Of a stretch of DNA of 7,865 nucleotides, positions 1 to 6,022 are shown in pieces; position 1 is the stretch's first letter, and each line of letters starts with the position of its first letter. Origin of the DNA: Actinomycetota bacterium (lineage in GTDB: Bacteria; Actinomycetota; Actinomycetes; S36-B12; UBA5976); the NCBI GenBank assembly GCA_947373075.1, contig CANBWF010000061.1:1-7865 (forward strand), read 5' to 3'. Position numbers and translations under genes: made by a program. Under the pieces are notes generated by a model. The model saw nothing but the letters and a program-made list of their open reading frames with translations, made no database searches and was not told the origin of the DNA.

Positions 1-1
1 A

Positions 2-358
2 GTTGATGTAGTGCTTTCAAATCCGCCGTACATTCCAGATGAAATGATTCCGCGTGATCCTGAAGTCCGCGAACACGACCCACATCTTGCCCTATTCGGT
101 GGCCCAGATGGTCTTGATGTTCCAACAAGAGTTGCAGCTACCGCAGCCATGCTGTTAAAGGATGGCGGAGTTTTTGCGATGGAACACGCTGATGTGCAAG
201 GCGAAGGCGATTCTGGATTGCCTGCGGTACTTCGCGCAATGACCGATGAACATGGCAACAGTGTTTGGCAAGACATTGTTGATCACAACGATTACAACGG
301 GTTGCCTCGTTTTACTTCAGCAATTCGCGCCGAGCGCACAAGCGAAGTGCAAGGATAG
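2..358 (+). CDS. prmC: PrmC/HemK, release factor glutamine N5-methyltransferase (3' part, cut by window start)
   Basis: This is the C-terminal 118 residues of a methyltransferase whose start lies left of the window; the frame is open from base 2 to the TAG at 356-358. The NPPY tetrad, the catalytic motif that holds the target glutamine amide, is at residues 7-10 of the visible part, followed by IP. The family-typical FGGPDGLD and EHADVQG segments follow. PrmC uses S-adenosylmethionine to methylate the GGQ glutamine of release factors RF1/RF2 in the cytoplasm, which speeds translation termination. About 160 N-terminal residues (helical domain and SAM-binding GxGxG) should lie upstream, usually next to prfA in actinobacteria. 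The last codons (AAGGA, 351-355) double as the ribosome binding site of the next gene, so the two are probably co-translated. The GTG at 11 is an internal codon, not a true start. The identification is secure. Confidence 0.93.
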   Translation, partial: VDVVLSNPPYIPDEMIPRDPEVREHDPHLALFGGPDGLDVPTRVAATAAMLLKDGGVFAMEHADVQGEGDSGLPAVLRAMTDEHGNSVWQDIVDHNDYNGLPRFTSAIRAERTSEVQG

Positions 359-363
359 AAACC

Positions 364-1029
364 ATGTCGCAGATTTTCGATTTAACTAATGCGTCAACTG
401 ACGAGGAATTAGAAGCGGCAGTTAGTGCAGCAGCAACGGCAGTTGGCAATGGTGGGTTAGTTGTAATTCCAACCGATACAAGTTACGCATTGATCTGCGA
501 TGCATTTAATCCCGAAGCAGTTGCTTTGTTGCGCAAAGCAAAATCACAAGATCAAAGTGTCACAATTCCAGTTGGCGCTGGCAATCGCGCCACAATCGAT
601 GGCATCGCAAGTTTTTCGGAACTCGCTAATGATTTAGTGTCAGCGTTTTGGCCAGGCCCACTCACCGTAATTACACAAAGTCAGCCAAGTGTTTTATTGG
701 CAGTTAAAGATGACGATGCCGCTTTGCCTGTTCGGATTCCGAATCATCCAATTGCGTTAGCAGTATTGAATGCAATTGGACCAGTGGCGATGACTGGTGC
801 ACAAATTTCTGGAGCAGAACCTGTACTAACCGTCGAACAAGCGAAAGCTGCAATTGGCGATGCTGCGACTATCTATATAGACGGCGGTCAACTGGGTGGA
901 TCTCAATCGAGTGTGGTCGTGGCAACGGGCGATAATCTGCGCTTGGTCCGAGGGGGAGCGCTCGCGCTGGAGCAACTGCGAGCAGTAGTTCCAACTGTTA
1001 TTGATGCCACCGCATCTAACAAAAACTGA
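364..1029 (+). CDS. TsaC/Sua5/YrdC-family protein (L-threonylcarbamoyladenylate synthase homologue), divergent active site
   Basis: This 221-residue YrdC-fold protein starts at ATG 364, 8 bases after AAGGA (351-355) inside the end of prmC. Family members make threonylcarbamoyl-AMP from threonine, bicarbonate and ATP for tRNA t6A37. Visible family features are PTDT (36-39) with Y41, WPGPLT (96-101), RIPNHP (124-129), ISG (148-150) and a C-terminal LRLVRGGAL (192-200). Length and the prmC-neighbour position match actinobacterial Sua5 (Mycobacterium Rv1301 type), and it lacks the extra C-terminal Sua5 domain. The oddity is at the ATP/threonine site. Of the signature Lys-x-Arg and Ser-x-Asn residues only K60 remains; Arg is Q62, Ser is G145 and Asn is Q147. 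The GLG that usually follows PTDTVY is also changed, to ALI. It could be a tolerant but active TsaC, or a YciO-like paralogue with another role. The fold assignment is strong; the activity is uncertain, so I give no symbol. Confidence 0.85.
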   Translation: MSQIFDLTNASTDEELEAAVSAAATAVGNGGLVVIPTDTSYALICDAFNPEAVALLRKAKSQDQSVTIPVGAGNRATIDGIASFSELANDLVSAFWPGPLTVITQSQPSVLLAVKDDDAALPVRIPNHPIALAVLNAIGPVAMTGAQISGAEPVLTVEQAKAAIGDAATIYIDGGQLGGSQSSVVVATGDNLRLVRGGALALEQLRAVVPTVIDATASNKN

Positions 1030-1126
1030 TTTATTGTGTGACGAAAGTCATCTCAGATGCCACCAAACACACCGAATTGTCTACCCCTAGACTTATGTTG
1101 AACAACTCCCACACCTGAGGTGAATA

Positions 1127-2392
1127 ATGAGCGATATTTTCTACGGTTCCGATTTCAGCGAATTACAAAGTACTGATCCAGAGATTGCGAAAGTACTTCT
1201 TGATGAACTTGATCGCCTACGTGGGGGATTGCAACTAATTGCAAGTGAAAACTTCTCATCACCTGCTGTGCTTACGGCACTTGGTTCAACTCTGAGCAAT
1301 AAATATGCTGAAGGTTACCCAGACAAGCGTTACTACGGTGGCTGTGAAGTTGTTGACATCGCCGAGAAGTTGGGCATTGAACGTGCGAAAGAACTATTCG
1401 GCGCAGACCACGCAAACTTGCAGCCACATTCAGGTGCAAGCGCGAACATCGCTGTTTATGGTGCATTTCTTCAGCCAGGCGACACTGTTTTAGCAATGAG
1501 TTTGCCGCATGGTGGTCACTTAACTCACGGCGCAAATGTTTCGTTCAGTGGCAAGTGGTTCAACGCTGTGCATTACGGCGTAGCTGAAGGTACTGAAGAC
1601 ATTGACTACGACCAGGTTCGCACACTAGCTCGTGAGCACAAGCCAAAGATGATTATCTGTGGCGGTTCTGCAATTCCTCGTCTGATTAACTTTGCTGCAT
1701 TCCGCGAAATCGCTGATGAAGTTGGCGCAATCTTGATGGTTGACGCAGCACACTTCATCGGTTTGGTTGCTGGTAAAGCAATTCCATCGCCAGTTCCTTA
1801 TGCAGACGTAGTTACCTTCACTACTCACAAAGTTTTGCGTGGTCCTCGTGGTGGAATGATTTTGTGTAAGGCAGAACATGCAGCTGCAATTGATAAAGCT
1901 GTTTTCCCAATGATGCAAGGCGGCCCAATGATGCATGCCGTTGCTGCTAAAGCTGTCGTCTTGAAAGAGTGTGCAACTGCTGAGTACCAGCAGTATGCAA
2001 AAGATGTAATCGCAAACGCGCAGGCATTGGCTGCCGGTCTAGTCGAAGAGGGTATGCGTCCGGTAACAGGCGGAACTGATACTCACCTTGCACTTCTTGA
2101 CCTTCAGGGTATTAACGTGACTGGTAAAGATGCCGAAGCACGATGCAGCGCATCAGGTATTACCTTGAACAAGAACGCTATTCCATACGATCCAGCACCA
2201 CCAAGTGTTGCAAGTGGAATTCGTGTGGGCACACCAGCTACAACTACTCAGGGCATGGGTCTTGAACAGATGAAACAAATCGCATCCTTAATCGGTCGCG
2301 CAGTTAAGAGTGATTCAGCGGTTGTGCATGCACAAGTGAAAGCTGATGTCTTCGAACTTGTCAGCGCGTTCCCTGCTTACCCACGCCCATAA
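1127..2392 (+). CDS. glyA: Serine hydroxymethyltransferase (PLP enzyme)
   Basis: This 421-residue protein has the usual length for GlyA. It interconverts serine plus tetrahydrofolate with glycine plus 5,10-methylene-THF in the cytoplasm and supplies one-carbon units. Motifs in order are LIASENF (37-43), SNKYAEGYP with KRYYGG (57-72), HSGASAN (101-107), PHGGHLTHG (127-135), DAAHF (206-210, the aspartate that pairs with the PLP pyridine nitrogen), TTHKVLRGPRGG (232-243, PLP lysine K235), MMQGGPMMH (262-270) and SGIRVGTPATTTQG (363-376, with R366 the likely substrate-carboxylate arginine). All core catalytic residues I can place are present. Several usually conserved neighbours differ: Q36 for Glu before LIASEN, I183 for Tyr in SAYPR, and Q375 for Arg in TRG. 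These suggest a separate actinobacterial SHMT clade. GAGGTG at 1117-1122 precedes ATG 1127. From memory, Streptomyces also has a glyA here. A related PLP aldolase function is possible but less likely. Confidence 0.93.
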   Translation: MSDIFYGSDFSELQSTDPEIAKVLLDELDRLRGGLQLIASENFSSPAVLTALGSTLSNKYAEGYPDKRYYGGCEVVDIAEKLGIERAKELFGADHANLQPHSGASANIAVYGAFLQPGDTVLAMSLPHGGHLTHGANVSFSGKWFNAVHYGVAEGTEDIDYDQVRTLAREHKPKMIICGGSAIPRLINFAAFREIADEVGAILMVDAAHFIGLVAGKAIPSPVPYADVVTFTTHKVLRGPRGGMILCKAEHAAAIDKAVFPMMQGGPMMHAVAAKAVVLKECATAEYQQYAKDVIANAQALAAGLVEEGMRPVTGGTDTHLALLDLQGINVTGKDAEARCSASGITLNKNAIPYDPAPPSVASGIRVGTPATTTQGMGLEQMKQIASLIGRAVKSDSAVVHAQVKADVFELVSAFPAYPRP

Positions 2393-2395
2393 CTC

Positions 2396-3505
2396 ATGCG
2401 CGAATATCTACTGTGCCTACTGGCGGCTGCAGCGGTGACATATTTATTGACACCGCTTGTTCGCGCTATGGCCATTAGATATGGCGCGATGGCAATCGCT
2501 CGCGACCGTGATGTGCATCTATTGCCGACACCTCGGTGGGGCGGCCTCGCTATGGCTGGCGGTTTCATCGTTGCGGTAATTTTGGCCAGCAACTTGCCTT
2601 TGATGAGCACGATTTTTCAAGACAGCAAACAAATAACCGCATTGCTATTGAGCGCTGGCATCATTGTCGTTCTTGGTTTGCTTGATGATCGATTCGGGCT
2701 TGATGCACCAACAAAACTGGTTGGTCAGATTTTGGCCGCTGCAGTTCTCGCGCTTAAAGGCGTGACCATGGTGTGGATTCCGGTTAAAGGCATTTTCATT
2801 CTGGATCCATCAACATCGGTGCTTGCCACTGTTCTTGTCGTGCTCGTCAGTATTAATGCTGTGAACATGGTTGATGGTCTTGATGGCCTGGCGGCAAGTA
2901 TCGGCGGAATTGGCGCGGCAGCGTTCTTTGCATACTCGTACTTCTTGAGTGTTCAAAACGGATATCAACGTGCAACTTTGGCTACTTTGGTTTCAGCTGC
3001 ACTGGTTGGTATGTGTATTGGTTTCTTGCCGCACAACTGGTTCCGTGCTCGCATCTTCATGGGCGACACTGGCTCGATGCTTATTGGTTTGTTTATGGCA
3101 GCCTCTAGCATCATGCTCACTGGTCAAGTTGATCCAGCAGGGCTAACTGGAGGAGTGCTACTTCCAGCGTTCTTGCCGATTGTGCTTCCATTAATTATTT
3201 TGTCGGTTCCGTTGGTTGACCTTTCATTGGCAATTATTCGCCGCACTCGAAAAGGTCGCTCGCCATTCGCCCCAGACAAAGAGCACCTGCATCACCGACT
3301 TCTAGATTTAGGACATGGTCAGCAGCGCGCCGTTTTGATCATGTCTGCATTTACCGCGGTTGTGGCATTCGGCGCGGTTAGCTTGGCTTTCGTTCCGTTT
3401 TGGGCGACAGGGCTCGGGGTGTCCTTTGGCATTTTCGCCCTTTTTGTTTGGGTGCTTAATCCATCCGATGGGGCAAAAGCCCTGGATTCATCAACAACTC
3501 TCTAA
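2396..3505 (+). CDS. wecA: Polyprenyl-phosphate GlcNAc-1-phosphate transferase (WecA/TagO/Rfe, MraY superfamily)
   Basis: This 369-residue, strongly hydrophobic membrane protein has about 10-11 predicted helices. It carries the superfamily motifs in order: PTPRWGG (44-50), LGLLDDRFG with the Mg-binding Asp pair D97/D98 (93-101), NAVNMVDGLDGLA with D160/D163 (154-166), FLPHN (210-214), RIFMGDTGS with D224 (219-227), and HLHHRL (297-302) on the cytoplasmic loop. The histidine-rich HLHHRL loop is typical of WecA/TagO rather than MraY. The enzyme transfers a sugar-1-phosphate, probably GlcNAc-1-P from UDP-GlcNAc, to undecaprenyl or decaprenyl phosphate, the first step of wall glycopolymer or arabinogalactan-linker assembly. 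The Mycobacterium homologue (Rv1302, rfe/wecA) sits in the same place before the atp genes. ATG 2396 lies three bases after the glyA stop, and no Shine-Dalgarno sequence is visible, so translation is probably coupled to glyA. The exact sugar cannot be read from sequence. Confidence 0.9.
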   Translation: MREYLLCLLAAAAVTYLLTPLVRAMAIRYGAMAIARDRDVHLLPTPRWGGLAMAGGFIVAVILASNLPLMSTIFQDSKQITALLLSAGIIVVLGLLDDRFGLDAPTKLVGQILAAAVLALKGVTMVWIPVKGIFILDPSTSVLATVLVVLVSINAVNMVDGLDGLAASIGGIGAAAFFAYSYFLSVQNGYQRATLATLVSAALVGMCIGFLPHNWFRARIFMGDTGSMLIGLFMAASSIMLTGQVDPAGLTGGVLLPAFLPIVLPLIILSVPLVDLSLAIIRRTRKGRSPFAPDKEHLHHRLLDLGHGQQRAVLIMSAFTAVVAFGAVSLAFVPFWATGLGVSFGIFALFVWVLNPSDGAKALDSSTTL

Positions 3506-3529
3506 ATTATTTGTGGCAGACTGTGAGTC

Positions 3530-3994
3530 ATGACCAAGCATTCAAGTGACCTAAGTTCCTCAAGCCTGCAGCTCATTCGTAAGGCTGCCATTCCAACTGT
3601 TGTGGCAGCGATCCTCGCAGTTGTCGTTGGAGGCATTGCTAAAGGTTCAGCCGGAGCTATCGGTGCGCTAATTGGTGGCGCAATAGTTGTAGTTTTCTTC
3701 ACAATTGGTCAGGTTGTGCTGAACAACGTAATTAAGAACAATCCATCAATGGCTATGAGTGTGGCGATGTTGATGTACTTGGTAAAAGTCGCAGTGTTAT
3801 TTGGCCTGATGTTGGCATTTAAGCACACGACAGTCTTTGATACCAAGGTTTTTGCGTCTACTATTTTGCTTTGCACATTGGTGTGGACTGCGGCCGAAAT
3901 GTGGGCTTTCAGCACTGGAAAAGTGCTTTATGTTGAACCCGGTTCTGGCCCAGAAATTGTGCCTCCGGTCACAGAAAAAGACAAGTTGTTCTAA
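3530..3994 (+). CDS. AtpI-like four-helix membrane protein
   Basis: This 154-residue protein has four predicted membrane segments at about 20-37, 41-60, 74-97 and 105-128. A charged N-terminus and a short Pro/Glu-rich cytoplasmic tail (137-154) flank them. Length, four-helix layout and position between wecA and atpB match the ATP synthase I family (AtpI/UncI). They also match the poorly conserved membrane protein found at this place in actinobacteria (Mycobacterium Rv1303). AtpI proteins have been linked to c-ring assembly or stability and are not part of the core enzyme. I saw no sharply diagnostic motif, so the call rests mainly on topology and context. The start ATG 3530 is 24 bases after the wecA stop and has only a weak GTGAG upstream (3523-3527). 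The gene is probably transcribed from wecA. Confidence is high that it is a gene and moderate for the family. Confidence 0.72.
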   Translation: MTKHSSDLSSSSLQLIRKAAIPTVVAAILAVVVGGIAKGSAGAIGALIGGAIVVVFFTIGQVVLNNVIKNNPSMAMSVAMLMYLVKVAVLFGLMLAFKHTTVFDTKVFASTILLCTLVWTAAEMWAFSTGKVLYVEPGSGPEIVPPVTEKDKLF

Positions 3995-4050
3995 CCGCTA
4001 AATCTCGTCGTTAGTCGGGTAGGGGTGAGTTCGCGCACCTATCTGATTCC

Positions 4051-4059
4051 TGCTAATGT
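4051..4059 (+). promoter_or_regulatory. Candidate extended -10 promoter ahead of the atp genes
   Basis: TGCTAATGT matches an extended -10 element (TG, one base, then TANNNT). The hexamer is at 4054-4059, and a poor -35 candidate (TTCGCG, 4030-4035) lies 18 bases upstream. The predicted transcript start, about 7-9 bases downstream, falls at 4066-4068, one to three bases before the ATG at 4069, so the mRNA would be leaderless or nearly so. The 74-bp gap is the largest between wecA and atpB, which fits a separate promoter for the ATP synthase block. The hexamer is short and could be chance. Confidence 0.3.
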
Positions 4060-4068
4060 GAGGGTGCA

Positions 4069-4338
4069 ATGAAGGCTCGCGACACAGATTTCCCCATCAG
4101 TGACGCAGACCGGTCCACTTCAGACATGGCATGGCGATCAGTTAGTTATCTAACCGCCGGAATCTTGTTTTACGGCGGTATCGGGTGGCTACTCGGACAA
4201 TACTTCGGGCATAAGTCAGCTTTTATTGCCGCAGGTGTGATTATCGGAATCGTACTCGCGCTTTATCTCACATACGCACGCGTTTCGTTCATGGAACGAG
4301 ATACCACTACGAGTGACCTAAGGAAGCCGCCGCAATGA
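4069..4338 (+). CDS. AtpZ-like small two-helix membrane protein
   Basis: This 89-residue protein has a polar N-terminus (1-23), two predicted membrane helices at about 25-44 and 49-71, and a charged C-terminus. The first helix is glycine-rich (G31, G36, G37, G39, G43). The second runs through AAGVIIGIVLALYLTY (54-69). This two-helix hairpin resembles the AtpZ/ATPase_gene1 family, which in firmicutes sits beside atpI at the head of atp operons and has been linked to Mg/Ca transport or c-ring assembly. ATG 4069 follows GAGGG (4060-4064). The TGA overlaps the atpB ATG in an ATGA junction (4335-4338), a strong sign of coupled translation with subunit a. In firmicutes the usual order is atpZ then atpI; here the four-helix protein comes first. 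The gene is secure; the family is moderate because the protein is short. Confidence 0.7.
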   Translation: MKARDTDFPISDADRSTSDMAWRSVSYLTAGILFYGGIGWLLGQYFGHKSAFIAAGVIIGIVLALYLTYARVSFMERDTTTSDLRKPPQ

Positions 4339-5153
4339 ACCTTGCGACCATCGCGACTGAAGATGCATGCCACCTGAACTCAGGTTGCGGTTTTCCAGCA
4401 CCTAATGCCGAAATCTTTTTCCTAGAGCCGTACAGTCTTACTCTTTTTGGTCATCACCTTTTGATCAGCAAATCAATCATTCTTGCTCTTCTTGTTGCAC
4501 TGATTGTTATCACATTCTTCGTTGCAGTATCTCGTTCATCAAAACTTGTACCAAGCAAACTGCAGTCAATCGGTGAACAGGCTTACCTATTCATTCGCGA
4601 TCAGATTGCCCGTGAAGTAATTGGTAAAGAGGGCGACAAGTTCGTCCCATTCTTAGGCTCTTTATTCTTCTTCATCTGGATTTGTAACCTCATGGGTGTT
4701 GTTCCTGGCGCACAGTTCCCAGTTATGAGTAGCTTGGCTTTCCCAGTTGCACTTACTTTGATGGTGTACATCACTTATGTGTACCTAGGTATGAAGCATC
4801 AGGGACCAATCAAGTTCTTCACTAACGCCGCGTTCCCACCGGGTGTGCCAAAAGCAATGTACGTTTTGCTTACCCCACTTGAATTGCTCGGACTTCTTGT
4901 TACCCGTCCAGTGACTCAGGCGATTCGTTTGTTTGCAAACATGTTCGCGGGCCACTTGCTTATCACCACATTCACAGTTGGTGCTTACTATTTGCTTTCG
5001 CCATCAATCATTGGCGCACTAGGTTCAGCTACATCATTTGGTGTAACTGTCGTTCTGACTGGCTTTGAGATGTTCATCCAAGGTCTGCAGGCATTCATCT
5101 TCACGTTGCTAACAGCCGTCTACATCGGTGGCTCGCTGCACGCGGAACACTAA
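4335..5153 (+). CDS. atpB: F-type ATP synthase subunit a
   Basis: This 272-residue integral membrane protein forms the proton half-channels of the Fo motor against the c-ring. It has about five or six helices, starting near 44-66. The signature LLVTRPVTQAIRLFANMFAGH spans 187-207 and includes the essential arginine R198 (E. coli aR210). A second block, FEMFIQGLQAFIFTLLTAVY, spans 244-263. H207 and E245 occupy the places of E. coli E219 and H245, so the acidic and histidine partners are exchanged, as in many bacteria and mitochondria. The N-terminus includes HLNSGCGFPAPNAE (13-26), as expected for an outward-facing segment in actinobacterial AtpB. The start overlaps the preceding gene by 4 bases and has AGGAAG (4321-4326) 8 bases upstream. 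An 80-bp gap with a hairpin follows. The identification is secure. Confidence 0.97.
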   Translation: MNLATIATEDACHLNSGCGFPAPNAEIFFLEPYSLTLFGHHLLISKSIILALLVALIVITFFVAVSRSSKLVPSKLQSIGEQAYLFIRDQIAREVIGKEGDKFVPFLGSLFFFIWICNLMGVVPGAQFPVMSSLAFPVALTLMVYITYVYLGMKHQGPIKFFTNAAFPPGVPKAMYVLLTPLELLGLLVTRPVTQAIRLFANMFAGHLLITTFTVGAYYLLSPSIIGALGSATSFGVTVVLTGFEMFIQGLQAFIFTLLTAVYIGGSLHAEH

Positions 5154-5190
5154 AACGCAAGAAAAATAACTGAATAGATAACAAAAACCT

Positions 5191-5215
5191 GAGTAGGTGG
5201 AACTGCCACTTACTC
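5191..5215 (+). promoter_or_regulatory. Intercistronic hairpin between atpB and atpE
   Basis: The arms GAGTAGGTGG (5191-5200) and CCACTTACTC (5206-5215) pair over all 10 positions, with one G-U wobble (5196/5210), and close a 5-base loop AACTG (5201-5205). No T-run follows, so it does not look like an intrinsic terminator, and transcription must continue into atpE. It is preceded by an unstructured A-rich stretch (5154-5189) and ends six bases before the atpE ribosome binding site AGAAGGA (5221-5227). The position suggests a role in mRNA processing, stability or enhanced translation of the c subunit; that role is inference. Confidence 0.7.
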
Positions 5216-5234
5216 TCGACAGAAGGAATAAGTT

Positions 5235-5462
5235 ATGTCAATCCTCGCAGAGGTAACAGGCTCATTAGGTTCAATCGGTTACGGCCTTGCCGCGATTGGT
5301 CCTGGTATTGGTATCGGAATCATCTTCGGTCAGGGTGTACAGGCTATTGCCCGTCAGCCAGAGGCCTACGGTGTAATCCGTCAGAACATGATCTTGGGCT
5401 TCGCGCTTGCTGAAGCTCTTGCTCTAATCGGCTTCGTTGTTCCATTCGTCTTCGGTGCTTAG
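5235..5462 (+). CDS. atpE: F-type ATP synthase subunit c (proteolipid)
   Basis: This 75-residue two-helix hairpin forms the rotating c-ring. Helix 1 carries the glycine packing motif GPGIGIGIIFGQG (22-34). The polar loop ARQPEA (39-44) contacts gamma and epsilon. Helix 2 carries the ion-binding carboxylate E60 in GFALAEALALIGF (55-67). The residues that bind sodium in Na-type rings (Gln in helix 1 and Ser/Thr after the Glu) are here I27 and A61, so the ring should be proton-specific. The sequence is close to what I recall of Streptomyces c subunit. ATG 5235 has a strong AGAAGGA (5221-5227) at 7-base spacing, the best ribosome site in the cluster, consistent with the need for many copies per enzyme. 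The 17-bp gap to atpF suggests one transcript. Confidence 0.97.
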   Translation: MSILAEVTGSLGSIGYGLAAIGPGIGIGIIFGQGVQAIARQPEAYGVIRQNMILGFALAEALALIGFVVPFVFGA

Positions 5463-5479
5463 TTAACTAAGGACATTTT

Positions 5480-6022
5480 GTGACAACCTTCTTACTTGCC
5501 AGTGCTGAGAAACACGACGTAAATATTCTTCGTGTTCCTCTCGATGAATTATTCATCGGCACAGTGGCATTCCTACTTGTATTTTTTGCACTCGCGAAAT
5601 TTGCATTCCCTCGTATCAGCAAAACTCTTGACGAGCGTGCTGATGCTATTGAGGGCGGCATCAAGCGTGCGCAAGATTCACAGGATGAAGCCACTGCACT
5701 ACTTGAGTCTTACAAAGCACAGCTTGCGGATGCCCGCACTGAAGCTGCTGCTATTCGTAATCAGGCTCAAGCAGAAAAGGCAACAATTATTGAACAAGCA
5801 AAGAGTGAAGCTGCTACTGCGGCTGCCGCAGTTACTGAACGTGCTTCAGCTTCAATTGAAGCTGAGCGTGCACAGGCTGTTGCTTCACTTCGCCGTGATG
5901 TTAGCGATTTAGCACTTACCTTGGCCGGCAAAGTCGTAGGGGAAACCTTGCAGGACGATGCCAAAGCTCGGGCAACTGTTGATCGTTTCATTGCTGAACT
6001 AGAGGCACAGGCGGCTAAGTAA
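5480..6022 (+). CDS. atpF: F-type ATP synthase subunit b
   Basis: This 180-residue peripheral-stalk protein has a short N-terminus, one membrane helix (about 23-42) and a long Ala/Glu/Lys/Gln-rich helical region (about 50-150) that should form a coiled-coil dimer. The family-typical KTLDERADAIEGGIKRAQ stretch is at 48-65. The C-terminal part (about 150-180) docks on delta. The start is GTG at 5480, chosen because AAGGA (5469-5473) sits 6 bases upstream and the next in-frame start would cut into the N-terminus. Only one b gene is visible and it is not fused to delta, unlike mycobacteria, where a b-delta fusion and a b' exist. The TAA stop at 6020-6022 directly abuts the atpH ATG, so the two are probably translated together. 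Confidence 0.95.
   Translation: MTTFLLASAEKHDVNILRVPLDELFIGTVAFLLVFFALAKFAFPRISKTLDERADAIEGGIKRAQDSQDEATALLESYKAQLADARTEAAAIRNQAQAEKATIIEQAKSEAATAAAAVTERASASIEAERAQAVASLRRDVSDLALTLAGKVVGETLQDDAKARATVDRFIAELEAQAAK

Noticed and set aside
1096..1104. Small palindrome TGTTGAACA upstream of glyA as an operator
   Set aside because: Four bases per arm is expected by chance, and there is no second copy in the window.
1030..1126. Gap before glyA as a riboswitch, promoter or terminator region
   Set aside because: It holds a 4-bp stem with a GAAA loop (TGAC/GTCA, 1039-1050), too short and without a T-run to be a terminator. TANNNT hexamers at 1088-1093 and 1094-1099 lack a convincing -35 at the right distance. 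There is room for a promoter but not enough evidence to call one, and no glycine or other riboswitch pattern was recognised.
1272..1936. Reverse-strand open frames opposite glyA (1272-1535, 1625-1936)
   Set aside because: They are shadows of a fully conserved coding gene, with unlikely composition (rich in Cys, His, Trp, Asn) and no recognisable motif.
2377..2610. Reverse-strand open frame across the glyA-wecA junction
   Set aside because: It overlaps the wecA start and the PTPR motif coding, and is rich in Arg/Ala as expected from antisense reading. No homology recognised.
4023..4040. Hairpin GGTG/CACC in the gap before the AtpZ-like gene
   Set aside because: Only 4-5 pairs with an 8-base loop, and no T-run. 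Too weak to call a terminator or operator.
5532..5912. Alternative-frame open reading frame inside atpF
   Set aside because: The Leu/Arg/Gln-rich product is the +1-type reading of Ala/Glu-rich b-subunit coding sequence, which encodes a well supported protein.
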